DNA of 47,256 nucleotides from Atopobiaceae bacterium (GTDB taxonomy: Bacteria > Actinomycetota > Coriobacteriia > Coriobacteriales > Atopobiaceae): NCBI GenBank assembly GCA_030525685.1, contig JAUNEG010000004.1:12098-59353 (forward strand), in the 5' to 3' direction. Of the stretch, positions 15,697 through 23,757 are shown piece after piece (positions within the stretch are counted from its first letter, which is position 1; every line of letters starts with the position of its first letter). The position numbers were made by a program, and so were the translations under genes. The notes beneath the pieces are model-generated. The model was not told the origin of the DNA. It searched no databases and saw nothing but the letters and a program-made list of their open reading frames with translations.

Positions 15697-17409
15697 ATGA
15701 GCGAGAAGAACCTGGGCGAGAAGAACGCAAGCGAGAAGAACGTGGCGGCCCGACCCGACCCCAAGAGCCTCTACGACGCCGTCATCATCGGCGGCGGCCC
15801 GGCCGGCCTCACGGCGGCCCTCTACCTCGCGCGAGCACGCTACCGCGTGCTCGTGGTCGAGCGCGAGACGTTCGGCGGGCAGATTACCATCACGAGCGAG
15901 GTGGTGAACTACCCCGGCGTCCTCTCCGCGAGCGGCGCCGAGCTCACCGAGACCATGCGACGGCAGGCCGAGTCGTTCGGCGCGGAGTTCCTGCTCGCCG
16001 AGGTGACGGGGCTCGACCTGGCGGGCGACGTCAAGCGCGTGAGCACCTCGCGCGGGGAGCTCTCTTGCCTCGCGGTCCTTCTCGCCACCGGGGCGAGCCC
16101 GCGCCGCCTGGGGTTTGCCGGCGAGGAGGAGTTCCGCGGGCGCGGTGTGGCCTACTGCGCCACCTGCGACGGCGAGTTCTTCACGGGAAAGCGGGTCTTT
16201 GTGGTGGGCGGCGGCTTCGCCGCGGCCGAGGAGAGCGTCTTTCTCACCAAGTACGCGAGCCACGTAACCGTGCTCGTGCGCGGCGACGACTTCACCTGCG
16301 CGCCCGCCGCGGCCGAGCCCGCGAAGAGCCACCCCAAGATCGACGTGCTCTACAACACCGAGCTCGTGGAGGCCGGCGGCGACGAGATCGGGCTCCGGCG
16401 CCTGCGCTACCGCAACACGCGCACCGGCGAGGAGACCAGCTACGAGGCTCCGGCGGGCGAGACCCTCGGCATCTTCGTCTTTGTGGGCTACGCGCCGGCG
16501 ACGGGGCTCGTGCGCGGGATAGCCGAGCTCGACGAGCGCGGGTACGTCCTCGTCGACGAGCGGCAGATGACCTCGGCGGACGGTCTCTTTGCCGCGGGCG
16601 ACGTCTGCGTGAAGACGCTGCGCCAGGTGGCGACGGCCGTGGGGCAGGCCGCCCAGACCGCGACGGACATGGAGCGCTACCTCAAGGCCGCGCAGGAGCG
16701 CACGGGCCTCGTGCCCCAGGCGCCGGTGTCGCGCCCACGCGCCTCCGAGGCGCCGAAGGGGGAGCGCCCGGCCGCCCGGGACGACGGGTCGCTCCTCACG
16801 CCGGAGATGAGGGAGCAGCTCGACGCGGTCTTCTCGCGCATGGAGCGCCCGCTCGTCCTGCGGCTGCACCTCGACGATGGTCCGGTCTCGGCCGAGCTTC
16901 GTGCCTACATGGAGGAGCTGGCCGCGCTTACGGACAGGCTCTCCGTGGAGGTGGCGCCTGCGGGCGAGCTGCCCGCCGAGGAGCTGCCCTGCGTGCGCGT
17001 GTGCCGCGAGGACGGCGCGTGGACAGGCCTTGCCTTCCACGGCGTGCCGGGCGGCCACGAGTTCACGAGCTTCGTGCTCGGGCTCTACAACGCGGCCGGT
17101 CCCGGGCAGCCCATCGCGGACGCGGACCGCGCCGCGGCGGAAGGAATCGCCGAGGACCTGCAGATCACGCTGCTCATCTCGCTCTCGTGCACGATGTGCC
17201 CGGACACCGTGGTGGCCGCGCAGCGCATTGCCGCGCTCAGCCCGCGCGTGACGGCGGAGGCCTACGACGTGGCGCACTTCGGCGCGCTGCGCGATCGCTA
17301 CCGCGCCATGAGCGTGCCGTGCGTGGTCATCCGCCATGCGGATGGTCGCGGGCACGTGACCTTTGGCAAGAAGGGCGTGGCGCAGCTGCTGGAGGAGATC
17401 GGGCGGTAG
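15697..17409 (+). CDS. AhpF-like thioredoxin reductase fused to a C-terminal glutaredoxin-like domain pair
   Basis: NAD(P)H-dependent flavoprotein of 570 residues that presumably re-reduces AhpC. Residues 25-335 are a thioredoxin reductase: FAD site GGGPAGLTAALYLARA, redox CATC (about 154-157), nucleotide site VVGGGFAAAEES, FAD motif GLFAAGDV. Residues 375-570 resemble the AhpF N-terminal thioredoxin-fold pair, with the dithiol CTMC (about 498) and PCVVI. The domain order is swapped relative to E. coli AhpF, a known arrangement in anaerobes. The N-terminus is odd: three consecutive EKN repeats encoded by three copies of GAGAAGAAC, before the folded domain begins. Start follows AGGGAG. Confidence 0.92.
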   Translation: MSEKNLGEKNASEKNVAARPDPKSLYDAVIIGGGPAGLTAALYLARARYRVLVVERETFGGQITITSEVVNYPGVLSASGAELTETMRRQAESFGAEFLLAEVTGLDLAGDVKRVSTSRGELSCLAVLLATGASPRRLGFAGEEEFRGRGVAYCATCDGEFFTGKRVFVVGGGFAAAEESVFLTKYASHVTVLVRGDDFTCAPAAAEPAKSHPKIDVLYNTELVEAGGDEIGLRRLRYRNTRTGEETSYEAPAGETLGIFVFVGYAPATGLVRGIAELDERGYVLVDERQMTSADGLFAAGDVCVKTLRQVATAVGQAAQTATDMERYLKAAQERTGLVPQAPVSRPRASEAPKGERPAARDDGSLLTPEMREQLDAVFSRMERPLVLRLHLDDGPVSAELRAYMEELAALTDRLSVEVAPAGELPAEELPCVRVCREDGAWTGLAFHGVPGGHEFTSFVLGLYNAAGPGQPIADADRAAAEGIAEDLQITLLISLSCTMCPDTVVAAQRIAALSPRVTAEAYDVAHFGALRDRYRAMSVPCVVIRHADGRGHVTFGKKGVAQLLEEIGR

Positions 17410-17649
17410 GTCGCTGAGGCCGGCGGGCCGAACGGCGGGTGGGCCGCCCAAACGAACAGTCCCTACGGGTGACTCCTCTCACCGCCGCTCTCTATCTGCA
17501 CGTGGCAAACGATTTCTAACAGCGCAACTTGGATTGAAGCTCTTGCTCCGCAGATCAGACGGCCTGTAAACCACTTTATACTGCACCGTGGACGCCTCTC
17601 GGCTATGTTCGAGGTGAACGAAAGGTTTGCGAGAGTTGGGGAAGCGCGC

Positions 17650-18234
17650 ATGGACGTCGGCAACCAGATCAGGGAGCGCAGGCAGCGGCTCGGGCTCTCG
17701 CAGGACGAGCTGGCGCAGAGGCTCTACGTGAGCCGCGTCACGGTGAGCCACTGGGAGACGAGCAAGACCCTGCCCGACGTCCAGAGCATGCTCCTGCTCG
17801 CGAACCTCTTCGGCACCACGATCGACGAGATGGTGAGAGGGGACGCGGACGAGATGCGCGAGATGGTCGAGAAGGACGAGCGAAGGACGAGGGTGCTCGC
17901 GGTGGCGCTGGCCGTGGTCGAGGTGGTCGTGGTGACGGCGCTCGCCGTGACGGCGGTCGCGGGGCGCGCGTACCTGGAGCCGGTGCTGCGCCTGCTGCTC
18001 GCGGTATTGGTGCTGGCGTTCTCGGTGGCCGCGCTGGTGGCGCGGCGCGGGCGGGGTGACGAAGAAGAGGCGAGAAGCGCCGCCGAGCTCCTCGGCGCCG
18101 CCACGGGCGAGCCCGTGGCGGCCGCCCGCGCGAGCGGCGCTGCCCTGGGGATGCGGGTCGTCCTGCAGGTCTTCGTTGGTCTTGCGGTTGGCGTCGGCGT
18201 GCTCGTGGTGGCAGGCGTCCTCCTCGACGGGTAG
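17650..18234 (+). CDS. XRE-family regulator with membrane helices (ends at an in-frame TAG)
   Basis: 194-residue protein: N-terminal Cro/CI-type HTH (about 5-60; LGLSQDELAQRLYVSRVTVSHWE, then TIDEMVRG), then two hydrophobic helices (about 80-130) and a third near the C-terminus. Such HTH-membrane proteins are common in Firmicutes and Coriobacteriia. Start at 17650 follows GGGGAAG; an earlier in-frame ATG at 17605 lacks support. The stop TAG at 18232-18234 is followed by 84 in-frame sense codons encoding further membrane helices, so the ancestral protein was probably about 279 residues. Either it is a nonsense mutation, or the shortened protein still works as a soluble-plus-anchor regulator. 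Confidence 0.75.
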   Translation: MDVGNQIRERRQRLGLSQDELAQRLYVSRVTVSHWETSKTLPDVQSMLLLANLFGTTIDEMVRGDADEMREMVEKDERRTRVLAVALAVVEVVVVTALAVTAVAGRAYLEPVLRLLLAVLVLAFSVAALVARRGRGDEEEARSAAELLGAATGEPVAAARASGAALGMRVVLQVFVGLAVGVGVLVVAGVLLDG

Positions 18235-18489
18235 GCACTCCTCACCCTGGCGGTCAGCCTCGCCGTCGGCTCTGCGCTCCTCGGGTCGTTCTTCCTCGGG
18301 CTCCTCTCCCGCCCTGCGTGGATGGCGGCCGTCCTGCCGACGCTCTGGGTCGCGGGCGCCGTCGCCCTCGGCGCCGCGACGGGCGGCCTCGGCTCACCGC
18401 GCGGCTGGATCGCCGTCGCGGGCGGCGCCATCTCGCTGCTCGCGTTCTGGGCGATCGGGCGGAACCGCCGCAATGCAAGTGGTGCATGA
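18235..18489 (+). pseudogene. In-frame continuation of the XRE membrane protein beyond TAG
   Basis: Directly after the TAG, the same frame stays open to TGA at 18487 and encodes hydrophobic helices (LTLAVSLAVGSALLGSFFLG; WMAAVLPTLWVAGAVALGAA; WIAVAGGAISLLAFWAIG). There is no start codon with a ribosome site at its head. It looks like the severed C-terminal half of the upstream gene. Confidence 0.6.
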
Positions 18490-18493
18490 GTTC

Positions 18494-19738
18494 TCACTCA
18501 CTGCTTCCTAGCAGCCAGTCAATCGCGTTAACGACCTGGATGCCATCCTCCGTCGTGCCGAGACCAAACTGGTCGAGGGCTATCACGCGCCGAGGAAACG
18601 CGTCGGTGATGGCACGCAGGGGCTTGAGTTCGCGCTCGCGTGTCGCCGGGTCGAGCATGGTCGCGCAGACCTGGACGTAGACGACCTCGTCATTTCTTCT
18701 CGCCACGAAGTCAACCTCGCCCACCCTCAGCGTCCCCACCTCGACGGTGTATCCCCGTCGAACGAGCTCGTTGTGTACGACGTTTTCCAGCTGGAAGCCC
18801 GTGTCTTCGGCCGAGAAGTGCGTCACGAGGTTCCGAAGCCCCTGGTCGACAGGGTAGAACTTGCGTTGCGGCGCAAGGAGCTGCTTGCCCTGCAGCCCCG
18901 TCTGCGATGTCTCCGAGATGACGTAGGCTTTTTCAAGCGCATCGATGTAGTTATCGATGGTTTCGGAGCTCGTTTTTCTCCGCGCGCTCGCCAGGGCACC
19001 GACGACCTTGTTGGTGGAGAAGAGGTTGCCCGCCGTGGCAAAAAGATAGGTGATGAGGCGCTGGAGCAGGGTGACGTCGCGCAGCTTGAGCCGGCGCGCA
19101 ACGTCGTTCAGGACGACGGTGTCCATGATCGAGGAGAGCTCGCGGGAGATGCTCTCGATCGAACGGTCTCGCAGCGTGAATAGGCTGGGCATGCCACCGA
19201 AGCGCAGGTAGTCAGCGAAGGCCGCTTCCTCGGAGCCATCCATGTCGAATACCTTGCGAAACGCAAGGTATTCCTCAAACGAGAGGGGGTGGACCATCAC
19301 GCTTGCCTGACGACCGGAGAGCAGCGTCGCCAGATCTGATGAGAGGATGTGCGCGTTGGAACCTGTGACGTAAACGTCGGTGCCGGGACGGGTGTGCAGA
19401 CGCCTGACCACGCGCTCCCAGCCCTCGACCTCCTGGACCTCATCAAGGAAGACGTACATCGTTACGGTTGGATCTGCCGCCTCGAAGGCCGTCTGGAGGT
19501 CCGACACGAGGTTTTCCGCCGACAGCTCGAGCGGGAGCCCGAACTCGTCGAAGCGGCGATAGAAGATGTTCTGAGGCGCGACGCCGTCCGCAAGGAGCCG
19601 GTCCCGAAAGGCGGCGAGTATCGTTGATTTTCCGCAGCGGCGGACTCCCTGGAGCACCTTGACCGGCTCTGTTTCGCGGAGCGAGTCGAGGATGCGCTGG
19701 TAGCGGGGACGATCTATGCGTCGGGGATGCAGGTCCAT
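18494..19738 (-). CDS. AAA-type ATP-binding protein with DUF4143 domain (paralogue 1)
   Basis: 414-residue protein. The N-terminal AAA domain has Walker A GVRRCGKST (about 32-40) and Walker B YVFLDEVQEVEGWERVV, with the sensor segment YVTGSNAHILSSDLATLL typical of this group. The C-terminal DUF4143 domain (about 210-380) contains a restriction-endonuclease-like core: ENVVHNELVRRGY, then GEVDFVARR and VYVQVC (a D-x-x-x-Q variant of the D-ExK nuclease pattern). Function is not established. These genes are scattered in gut anaerobes and often lie near toxin-antitoxin loci, as here. Start follows GAGGAGG. Two similar proteins are encoded at 25002 and 32488. Confidence 0.85.
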   Translation of the reverse strand: MDLHPRRIDRPRYQRILDSLRETEPVKVLQGVRRCGKSTILAAFRDRLLADGVAPQNIFYRRFDEFGLPLELSAENLVSDLQTAFEAADPTVTMYVFLDEVQEVEGWERVVRRLHTRPGTDVYVTGSNAHILSSDLATLLSGRQASVMVHPLSFEEYLAFRKVFDMDGSEEAAFADYLRFGGMPSLFTLRDRSIESISRELSSIMDTVVLNDVARRLKLRDVTLLQRLITYLFATAGNLFSTNKVVGALASARRKTSSETIDNYIDALEKAYVISETSQTGLQGKQLLAPQRKFYPVDQGLRNLVTHFSAEDTGFQLENVVHNELVRRGYTVEVGTLRVGEVDFVARRNDEVVYVQVCATMLDPATRERELKPLRAITDAFPRRVIALDQFGLGTTEDGIQVVNAIDWLLGSSE

Positions 19739-19761
19739 GTAGGCCTCCTCTTCTTGTTTCG

Positions 19762-19815
19762 AGTATACCTGAAACTATGTACGAATATGTCATAGATTTA
19801 AGATATATCTGAAAC
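19762..19815 (-). promoter_or_regulatory. Promoter region with repeated GTTTCAG-TATA boxes
   Basis: Upstream of the DUF4143 gene, two direct repeats read on the minus strand as GTTTCAGATATAT and GTTTCAGGTATAC about 40 bp apart; the second contains a TATACT -10-like hexamer. The AT-rich block stands out from the surrounding GC-rich DNA. A regulator binding the repeats would overlap the promoter. No factor identified. Confidence 0.45.
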
Positions 19816-20077
19816 TCTTGCTGCGTTGGCAAGCTCGCAGGCTCCTTCGGCTTGGGCACCAGTCTGGCTACGAGCACGCGCGCTCCATGCTTGCGCGTAT
19901 CTACGTGTCTTGCTGCGGGTAGAATCGTCCCAGATGTCCCCTCGCCGTCCGTGCCACGCCCGCTGCCTACGCTGCCATGCGCATCGAGTGCGTGGCCCAC
20001 GGGGAGTAGGCGGGCCACTTGAAGGTGGGGGGCGCGGCGTTGCTGGCTGCCCGCTCCCGGTCGCCTATAGTTATTCT
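19816..20077. other. Intergenic stretch without recognisable gene
   Basis: About 260 bp of GC-rich DNA between an AT-rich promoter and the AbiEii stop codon. All frames are interrupted or lack a credible start. The composition looks coding-like in places, so this may be a degraded gene fragment, but I could not match it to a family. Confidence 0.4.
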
Positions 20078-20971
20078 TTACGATTGAATCTCGCGTATCG
20101 TGACGGCATATGTTTCCTCGATACGGGCCGCCAATGCCTCTGCGTATCCCTTGCGGCCAAGCGTGGTTTCGAAAGAGCTGTGCGGGACGAACCGCTGCAT
20201 CTGGCGGACAAACTCCTCCGATGTCGCCAGTTCGATGGATCGCGCGCGCCCGGACTCCAGAAGCTCCGGTAGCCGCGGCGCGCACCCGTAGTCCCCATGC
20301 TTGCGTCTCACCATGTTCGCGACCTCAGCGGCGCGCCATCCGCAAGCCCCGATAATCCAAGGGATGTCCCACAGGTCGCGATAGCGAGGCGTGTGCGTCG
20401 CGTGGGCGAACGAGATGAGCTTGTCGGCAAGAATCTCGTCGGTGCTCTCGCAGCGTATGAGCATGTTGGCGAACGATTGGGGTAGCTCGGGATAGTTGAC
20501 GGATAGGAGGCGTGGCACGACATCGTAGGAGGGAATGTGCGCGATCTCGATTTTAATTCTCTGAGAGGGGAGATCGGGTCGATCGGGGGCGGTGTTCACA
20601 ATGATTTGCCAGCGTTTCAGCATACCGTCCCCGTCGAACGCCTTGATTGATGTCGGCTCCTTGACGCATACGCCAAGATGGTATTGCGCGTCAAGCGCGC
20701 GTGACAGTGCGTCGGCAAATCCAGCGAGATCGACTTCGCTCAGCTCTTCTGGGGTTGTGAAATCAAGGTCCTCGCTATATCTCACGCCTCCGTAGCACAG
20801 CCTCAGACAGGTGCCACCTTGGAACACGAGTCGGTCCAGCCATCCTGAGGTGTCGAGGGCGGCAAGGATGTCGTAATGGAGAAGCTCCTTCTCTACGACG
20901 GGGAGCAGGGCTTCAAGCTGGTGTCGCCGCGCGACTTCGCGCGCGAATGCAGGAAACGTATCTCTATTCAT
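20078..20971 (-). CDS. AbiEii/AbiGii-family nucleotidyltransferase toxin
   Basis: Type IV toxin-antitoxin / abortive-infection toxin of 297 residues. The nucleotidyltransferase core is visible: FQGGTCLRLCYGGVRYSEDL followed by DF, that is the GG-T-(x)n-R-x-S-x-DLDF pattern of DUF1814 proteins, plus ILADKLISFA and RYRDLWDI. Homologues GTP-bind or modify RNA and stop growth during phage infection. Start ATG at 20971 overlaps the antitoxin stop by 8 nt, giving translational coupling. In-frame codons further upstream belong to the antitoxin. It keeps all the key residues I can see, so it should be functional. Confidence 0.9.
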   Translation of the reverse strand: MNRDTFPAFAREVARRHQLEALLPVVEKELLHYDILAALDTSGWLDRLVFQGGTCLRLCYGGVRYSEDLDFTTPEELSEVDLAGFADALSRALDAQYHLGVCVKEPTSIKAFDGDGMLKRWQIIVNTAPDRPDLPSQRIKIEIAHIPSYDVVPRLLSVNYPELPQSFANMLIRCESTDEILADKLISFAHATHTPRYRDLWDIPWIIGACGWRAAEVANMVRRKHGDYGCAPRLPELLESGRARSIELATSEEFVRQMQRFVPHSSFETTLGRKGYAEALAARIEETYAVTIREIQS

Positions 20972-21497
20972 CCGCCAGCTCCTTTTCGTCAATAAGGTCA
21001 AGAGAGCGCCGAGCGCGTTTGAGACCGGTGACGGTGTAGCGCTTTGTGGCCAGGCGCAGGGGGCTATCGGGGACGTCGACCGTGTTTGTTATGATTTCGA
21101 GCGCATCGGCGGCAGTGTGGATGAACTCGATGGTGCCGAACGGGGTGGGGAAGATGCCCTCCCGTCCAGACGTCACAACCGTGAGCCGGTCTACGGGAAT
21201 TTGCGAGATGATTCCCCAGCGCGACGCGGCGCTTTCCATCCCCACATAGCAGGTGCTGCCAATGCGTAGCAGCGCTGCAATTTCTTCGACAGGCCGGTAT
21301 CGAGTCGATGCGGTGGTGCGGTGCCAATACAGGTCACGCGCCACGCGCTCGATGATGCGGACGTCCGTCAGACGTCTGATCGTGCTCCTGAGCTTCTCTC
21401 CCCGCTCTTCGAGCAGAAGTCCGATGTCGCGAGAGCGATACGCATTCTTGACGTGCTCAAGTTGGGCAAAGCGACGTTGAGCTTCCATGAGCTTCAT
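20964..21497 (-). CDS. AbiEi-like antitoxin / transcriptional regulator
   Basis: 177-residue partner of the AbiEii toxin. The N-terminal winged HTH (about 1-60; GLLLEERGEKLRSTIRRLTD) is followed by an AbiEi-type domain (YRPVEEIAALLRIGSTCYVG, MESAASRWGII). AbiEi proteins repress their own operon by binding inverted repeats and neutralise the toxin. Start ATG at 21497 follows GAGAGGAG, with a TATACT -10-like box at 21524-21519 on the minus strand. The pair is bordered by an AT-rich promoter and by IS481 debris, consistent with a transferred defence cassette. Confidence 0.85.
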   Translation of the reverse strand: MKLMEAQRRFAQLEHVKNAYRSRDIGLLLEERGEKLRSTIRRLTDVRIIERVARDLYWHRTTASTRYRPVEEIAALLRIGSTCYVGMESAASRWGIISQIPVDRLTVVTSGREGIFPTPFGTIEFIHTAADALEIITNTVDVPDSPLRLATKRYTVTGLKRARRSLDLIDEKELADE

Positions 21498-21572
21498 GCT
21501 GTCTCCTCTCTTGTAATGAGTATACAATAATCGGCTGAATATAGCCTATAACTGTATGGTAAGTTACTGGGG

Positions 21573-21650
21573 TGTTGATAACCTCTCGGCGCATCCGCGC
21601 GTTTCGTCTCCACCTGTTCCAAAGCGTTTCATGCCGAGAAGAGCGCCCGC
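21573..21650. repeat. Solo IS481-end remnant (copy 1)
   Basis: This stretch is about 80 percent identical by eye to 22139-22211, which is the 3' end of the IS481-like transposase gene plus its flank; both contain GTTCCAAAGCGT, then CATGCCGAGAAGA. On the minus strand it would encode the transposase tail ALFSA and stop. It is a second, older end of the same element family, in the same orientation. Confidence 0.6.
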
Positions 21651-21754
21651 ATGTCGCGAATGCGTGCGCAAATGCCAGCCTCCGTTGGTGGCTCCCGACT
21701 TGTGCGGCCGGGAGAATGGTCGTCGTCAGAGCTGTAGAAGAAAGGAGACAAGCA

Positions 21755-22019
21755 ATGATGCTCGGAAGCAGCCTGTTCCATGCGCGAAAGAACGCCGGCC
21801 TCACCCAGGAGGAGGTCGCGGAGCGCCTGGGCCAAGAGGCACCCCATCCTCGCCCGCTGCCAGGGCGAGGTCAACGTGCCCCTCTACGCCCGCCGCATCC
21901 GCCAGATGCTCGACGAGCTCAAGGCCGAACACGGCTACTCCGAGCTCGACGCCATGCTCGCGCTCAAGGACATCCTCTATCAGGTCTGGAAGCGGGCCAA
22001 GGCGGCGGGCGCGAGGTAG
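21755..22019 (+). pseudogene. XRE-family regulator remnant with internal deletion and frameshift
   Basis: The 5' piece (MMLGSSLFHARKNAGLTQEE, then VAERLG) is the start of a Cro/CI-type HTH. After about 25 codons it jumps, in another frame, to YARRIRQMLDELKAEHGYSE followed by LDAMLALKDILYQVWKRAK, which looks like the C-terminal helix of such a regulator. The HTH recognition helix and the middle are missing. A proper ribosome site (AAAGGAG) remains. Not expected to be functional. Confidence 0.65.
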
Positions 22020-22138
22020 TTTCGCCGGGTGAGAAGAACGCTCGCAATTCAGTAATCAGCTAAATTAATGCTATAAGCGAGAAGAACGCCTGCGCACGCG
22101 TCGCCACCAGCGGTTTTGCACATTCCCGCGAGAACCTG

Positions 22139-22211
22139 TCGATAACCTCCCGGCGCTCCGCGCGAAGCGTCGCCCCGTGTTCCAAAGCGTCTCATGCCGA
22201 GAAGAACGGCC
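22139..22211. repeat. IS481-like end (copy 2), joined to the transposase gene
   Basis: Sequence matching the solo remnant at 21573-21650. It contains the transposase stop codon region and a GAGAAGAACG copy. I could not define the outer terminal inverted repeats of the insertion sequence with confidence; the likely outer limits are near 22.1 and 23.1 kb. Confidence 0.5.
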
Positions 22212-23009
22212 GGAGGCCCCCGCAGGCGCTGTGCGGACGCCCCCAATTGTGGTGCTCGACGAAGGCGGGCAGGGCCTCGGCCCGCTCCCCCTCGCTCGAC
22301 CACGCCCGCCCGTACTGCCGCTCCTGGGCGATGGTGCGGTTCATGCGCTCCACCTTGCCGTTCTGCCAGGGGCCGTGGGGCCTCGTGTGCTTGTGGGCCA
22401 CGCCGCGGCCGGAGAGGGCGTCGTTGAACTCGCGGGAGCGGCGCCCGGGCCCGACGTCGGCCATCACGCGCTCGACGCGCACGCCCAGGGCGGCGAAGGA
22501 CGCCGGGCGGCGCGGGGCGAAGCCGGCGCAGGTGGCACCGCGCTCGTCGCCCAGCAGCCCGGCGTAGGCGACCCGGCTGCGGTCGTCGACCGCCGCGTGC
22601 GGGCACGCCCACCCGGCCCCCGAGCCCCGCGGCGCCGAGGAGGGGTCGGCCCTCCAGCCGCCGCCCCCCGGCACCCTCGCCACCCTCTTGGCGTCGACGC
22701 GGAGGGGCTCGCCGGGGCGCTCCCGCCCGTGGCCGCGGACGGGACGAGCGGCGCGAGGAGCATCGAGCGCCTCGCCTCGAGGACGCGCGCCTCGGCTCCG
22801 GGCGGCGTCAGCCCGGCGGGCCTGCGGGGCCTGCTCGGGCGGTCGGACATCGGCTCGCCGCGCCTCGCGCGGGCGAGCCGCTTCGAGGCGGTCTGGCGGC
22901 CCGCGCCCGCCTGCCGCGCCGCCTCGGAGACGCGCATGCCGCCGGCGACCCGGCCGCACAGCGGCTCCCGGCCGCGCGGGGTGGGCCTTGCGTTAGGATG
23001 CTGTGACAT
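22192..23009 (-). pseudogene. IS481-family transposase, frameshifted with internal deletion
   Basis: Read on the minus strand from 23009: an N-terminal HTH segment (ARPTPRGREPLCGRVAGGMR, VSEAARQAGAGRQTASKRL, SDRPSRPRR) typical of IS481. About 40 residues (the second HTH and linker) are missing. The catalytic core follows in another frame (RVDAKRVARVPGGGGWR, CPHAAVDDRSRVAYA, HTRPHGPWQNGKVERMNRT, HHNWGRPHSACGG), ending at 22192. The DDE aspartates and the NGKVER glutamate are still readable, so the loss was recent or the copy is internally deleted. No intact copy lies in the window. Confidence 0.8.
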
Positions 23010-23138
23010 GGGATGGCCCCCTCTGCCGTAAGCCCAGACAACTCACGGCATGCGGGAGCCCTCCCTATTTGTCACCCGTCAGACGTAAACAACGTGTTGG
23101 CACACAACAACTAGGCACTACGAAAGGCAGGGAATGAC

Positions 23139-23705
23139 ATGGTTAAAATGGCGAGATTAAGGGCGAGATTATTTGTTCCGTTTTTATTGCTTTTGGGGCT
23201 GACCGCATGTTCTGGTAACGCTGAAGAGGTATCTACCTCAATGTCCGCAGAGCAATCTGACGAGAATAGTTCACAGCATAACGACTCCTCCACAGCAGTA
23301 GAAGAGTACGAAACCTATGAGTCGTATGAAATGGAGATCGGTTCTGGCGATAAGCTGGAGCTTGAATTAATCACTAATGATGGATGGACTATATCCGATC
23401 AAAACAGTGAGTTAGGTGGTTTTATCATAAAGCATAATAATCATCTTGTAGCCGATGGTGGTTTTTATAGTACAAGCAAGTATCAAGAACTTATAGATCA
23501 AGTATATTCGGACGAAAAAGTTGAAAAATTAAGTCTTGGCGTGACAGATGGTCACGAATGGCAACTCTGGAAGTATCCGAACGGAACATACTATTATTCT
23601 ATTCTTGTAAAAGGCGAGAAAACGTTGATTCTGATGAAAAGCCAAGCTTCTGAAGATGAAATTAGAGAGTGTTTCGCACGTTTAACAATTCGCGTGCTGA
23701 ACTAA
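23139..23705 (+). CDS. AT-rich lipoprotein of unknown function
   Basis: 188 residues. A signal peptide of type II ends in the lipobox LTAC (Cys about 24: FVPFLLLLGLTAC), then a Ser/Glu/Asp-rich linker (SMSAEQSDENSSQHNDSS) and a small globular domain. The gene is about 40 percent GC by eye, against 65-70 percent around it, with AT-ending codons and AAA/GAA preferred, so it was probably acquired recently from a low-GC Firmicute. It has a GGCAGGGA ribosome site. It follows IS481 debris and precedes gene fragments. I do not recognise the globular domain. Confidence 0.8.
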   Translation: MVKMARLRARLFVPFLLLLGLTACSGNAEEVSTSMSAEQSDENSSQHNDSSTAVEEYETYESYEMEIGSGDKLELELITNDGWTISDQNSELGGFIIKHNNHLVADGGFYSTSKYQELIDQVYSDEKVEKLSLGVTDGHEWQLWKYPNGTYYYSILVKGEKTLILMKSQASEDEIRECFARLTIRVLN

Positions 23706-23757
23706 ACTCATCACCTTATTATATGGTTGCTACGTATATCACCGTCAAAAACAATGA

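Noticed and set aside
22177..23031. Plus-strand 284-codon frame across the IS481 region
   Set aside because: It is the antisense of the transposase remnants and shows no family features.
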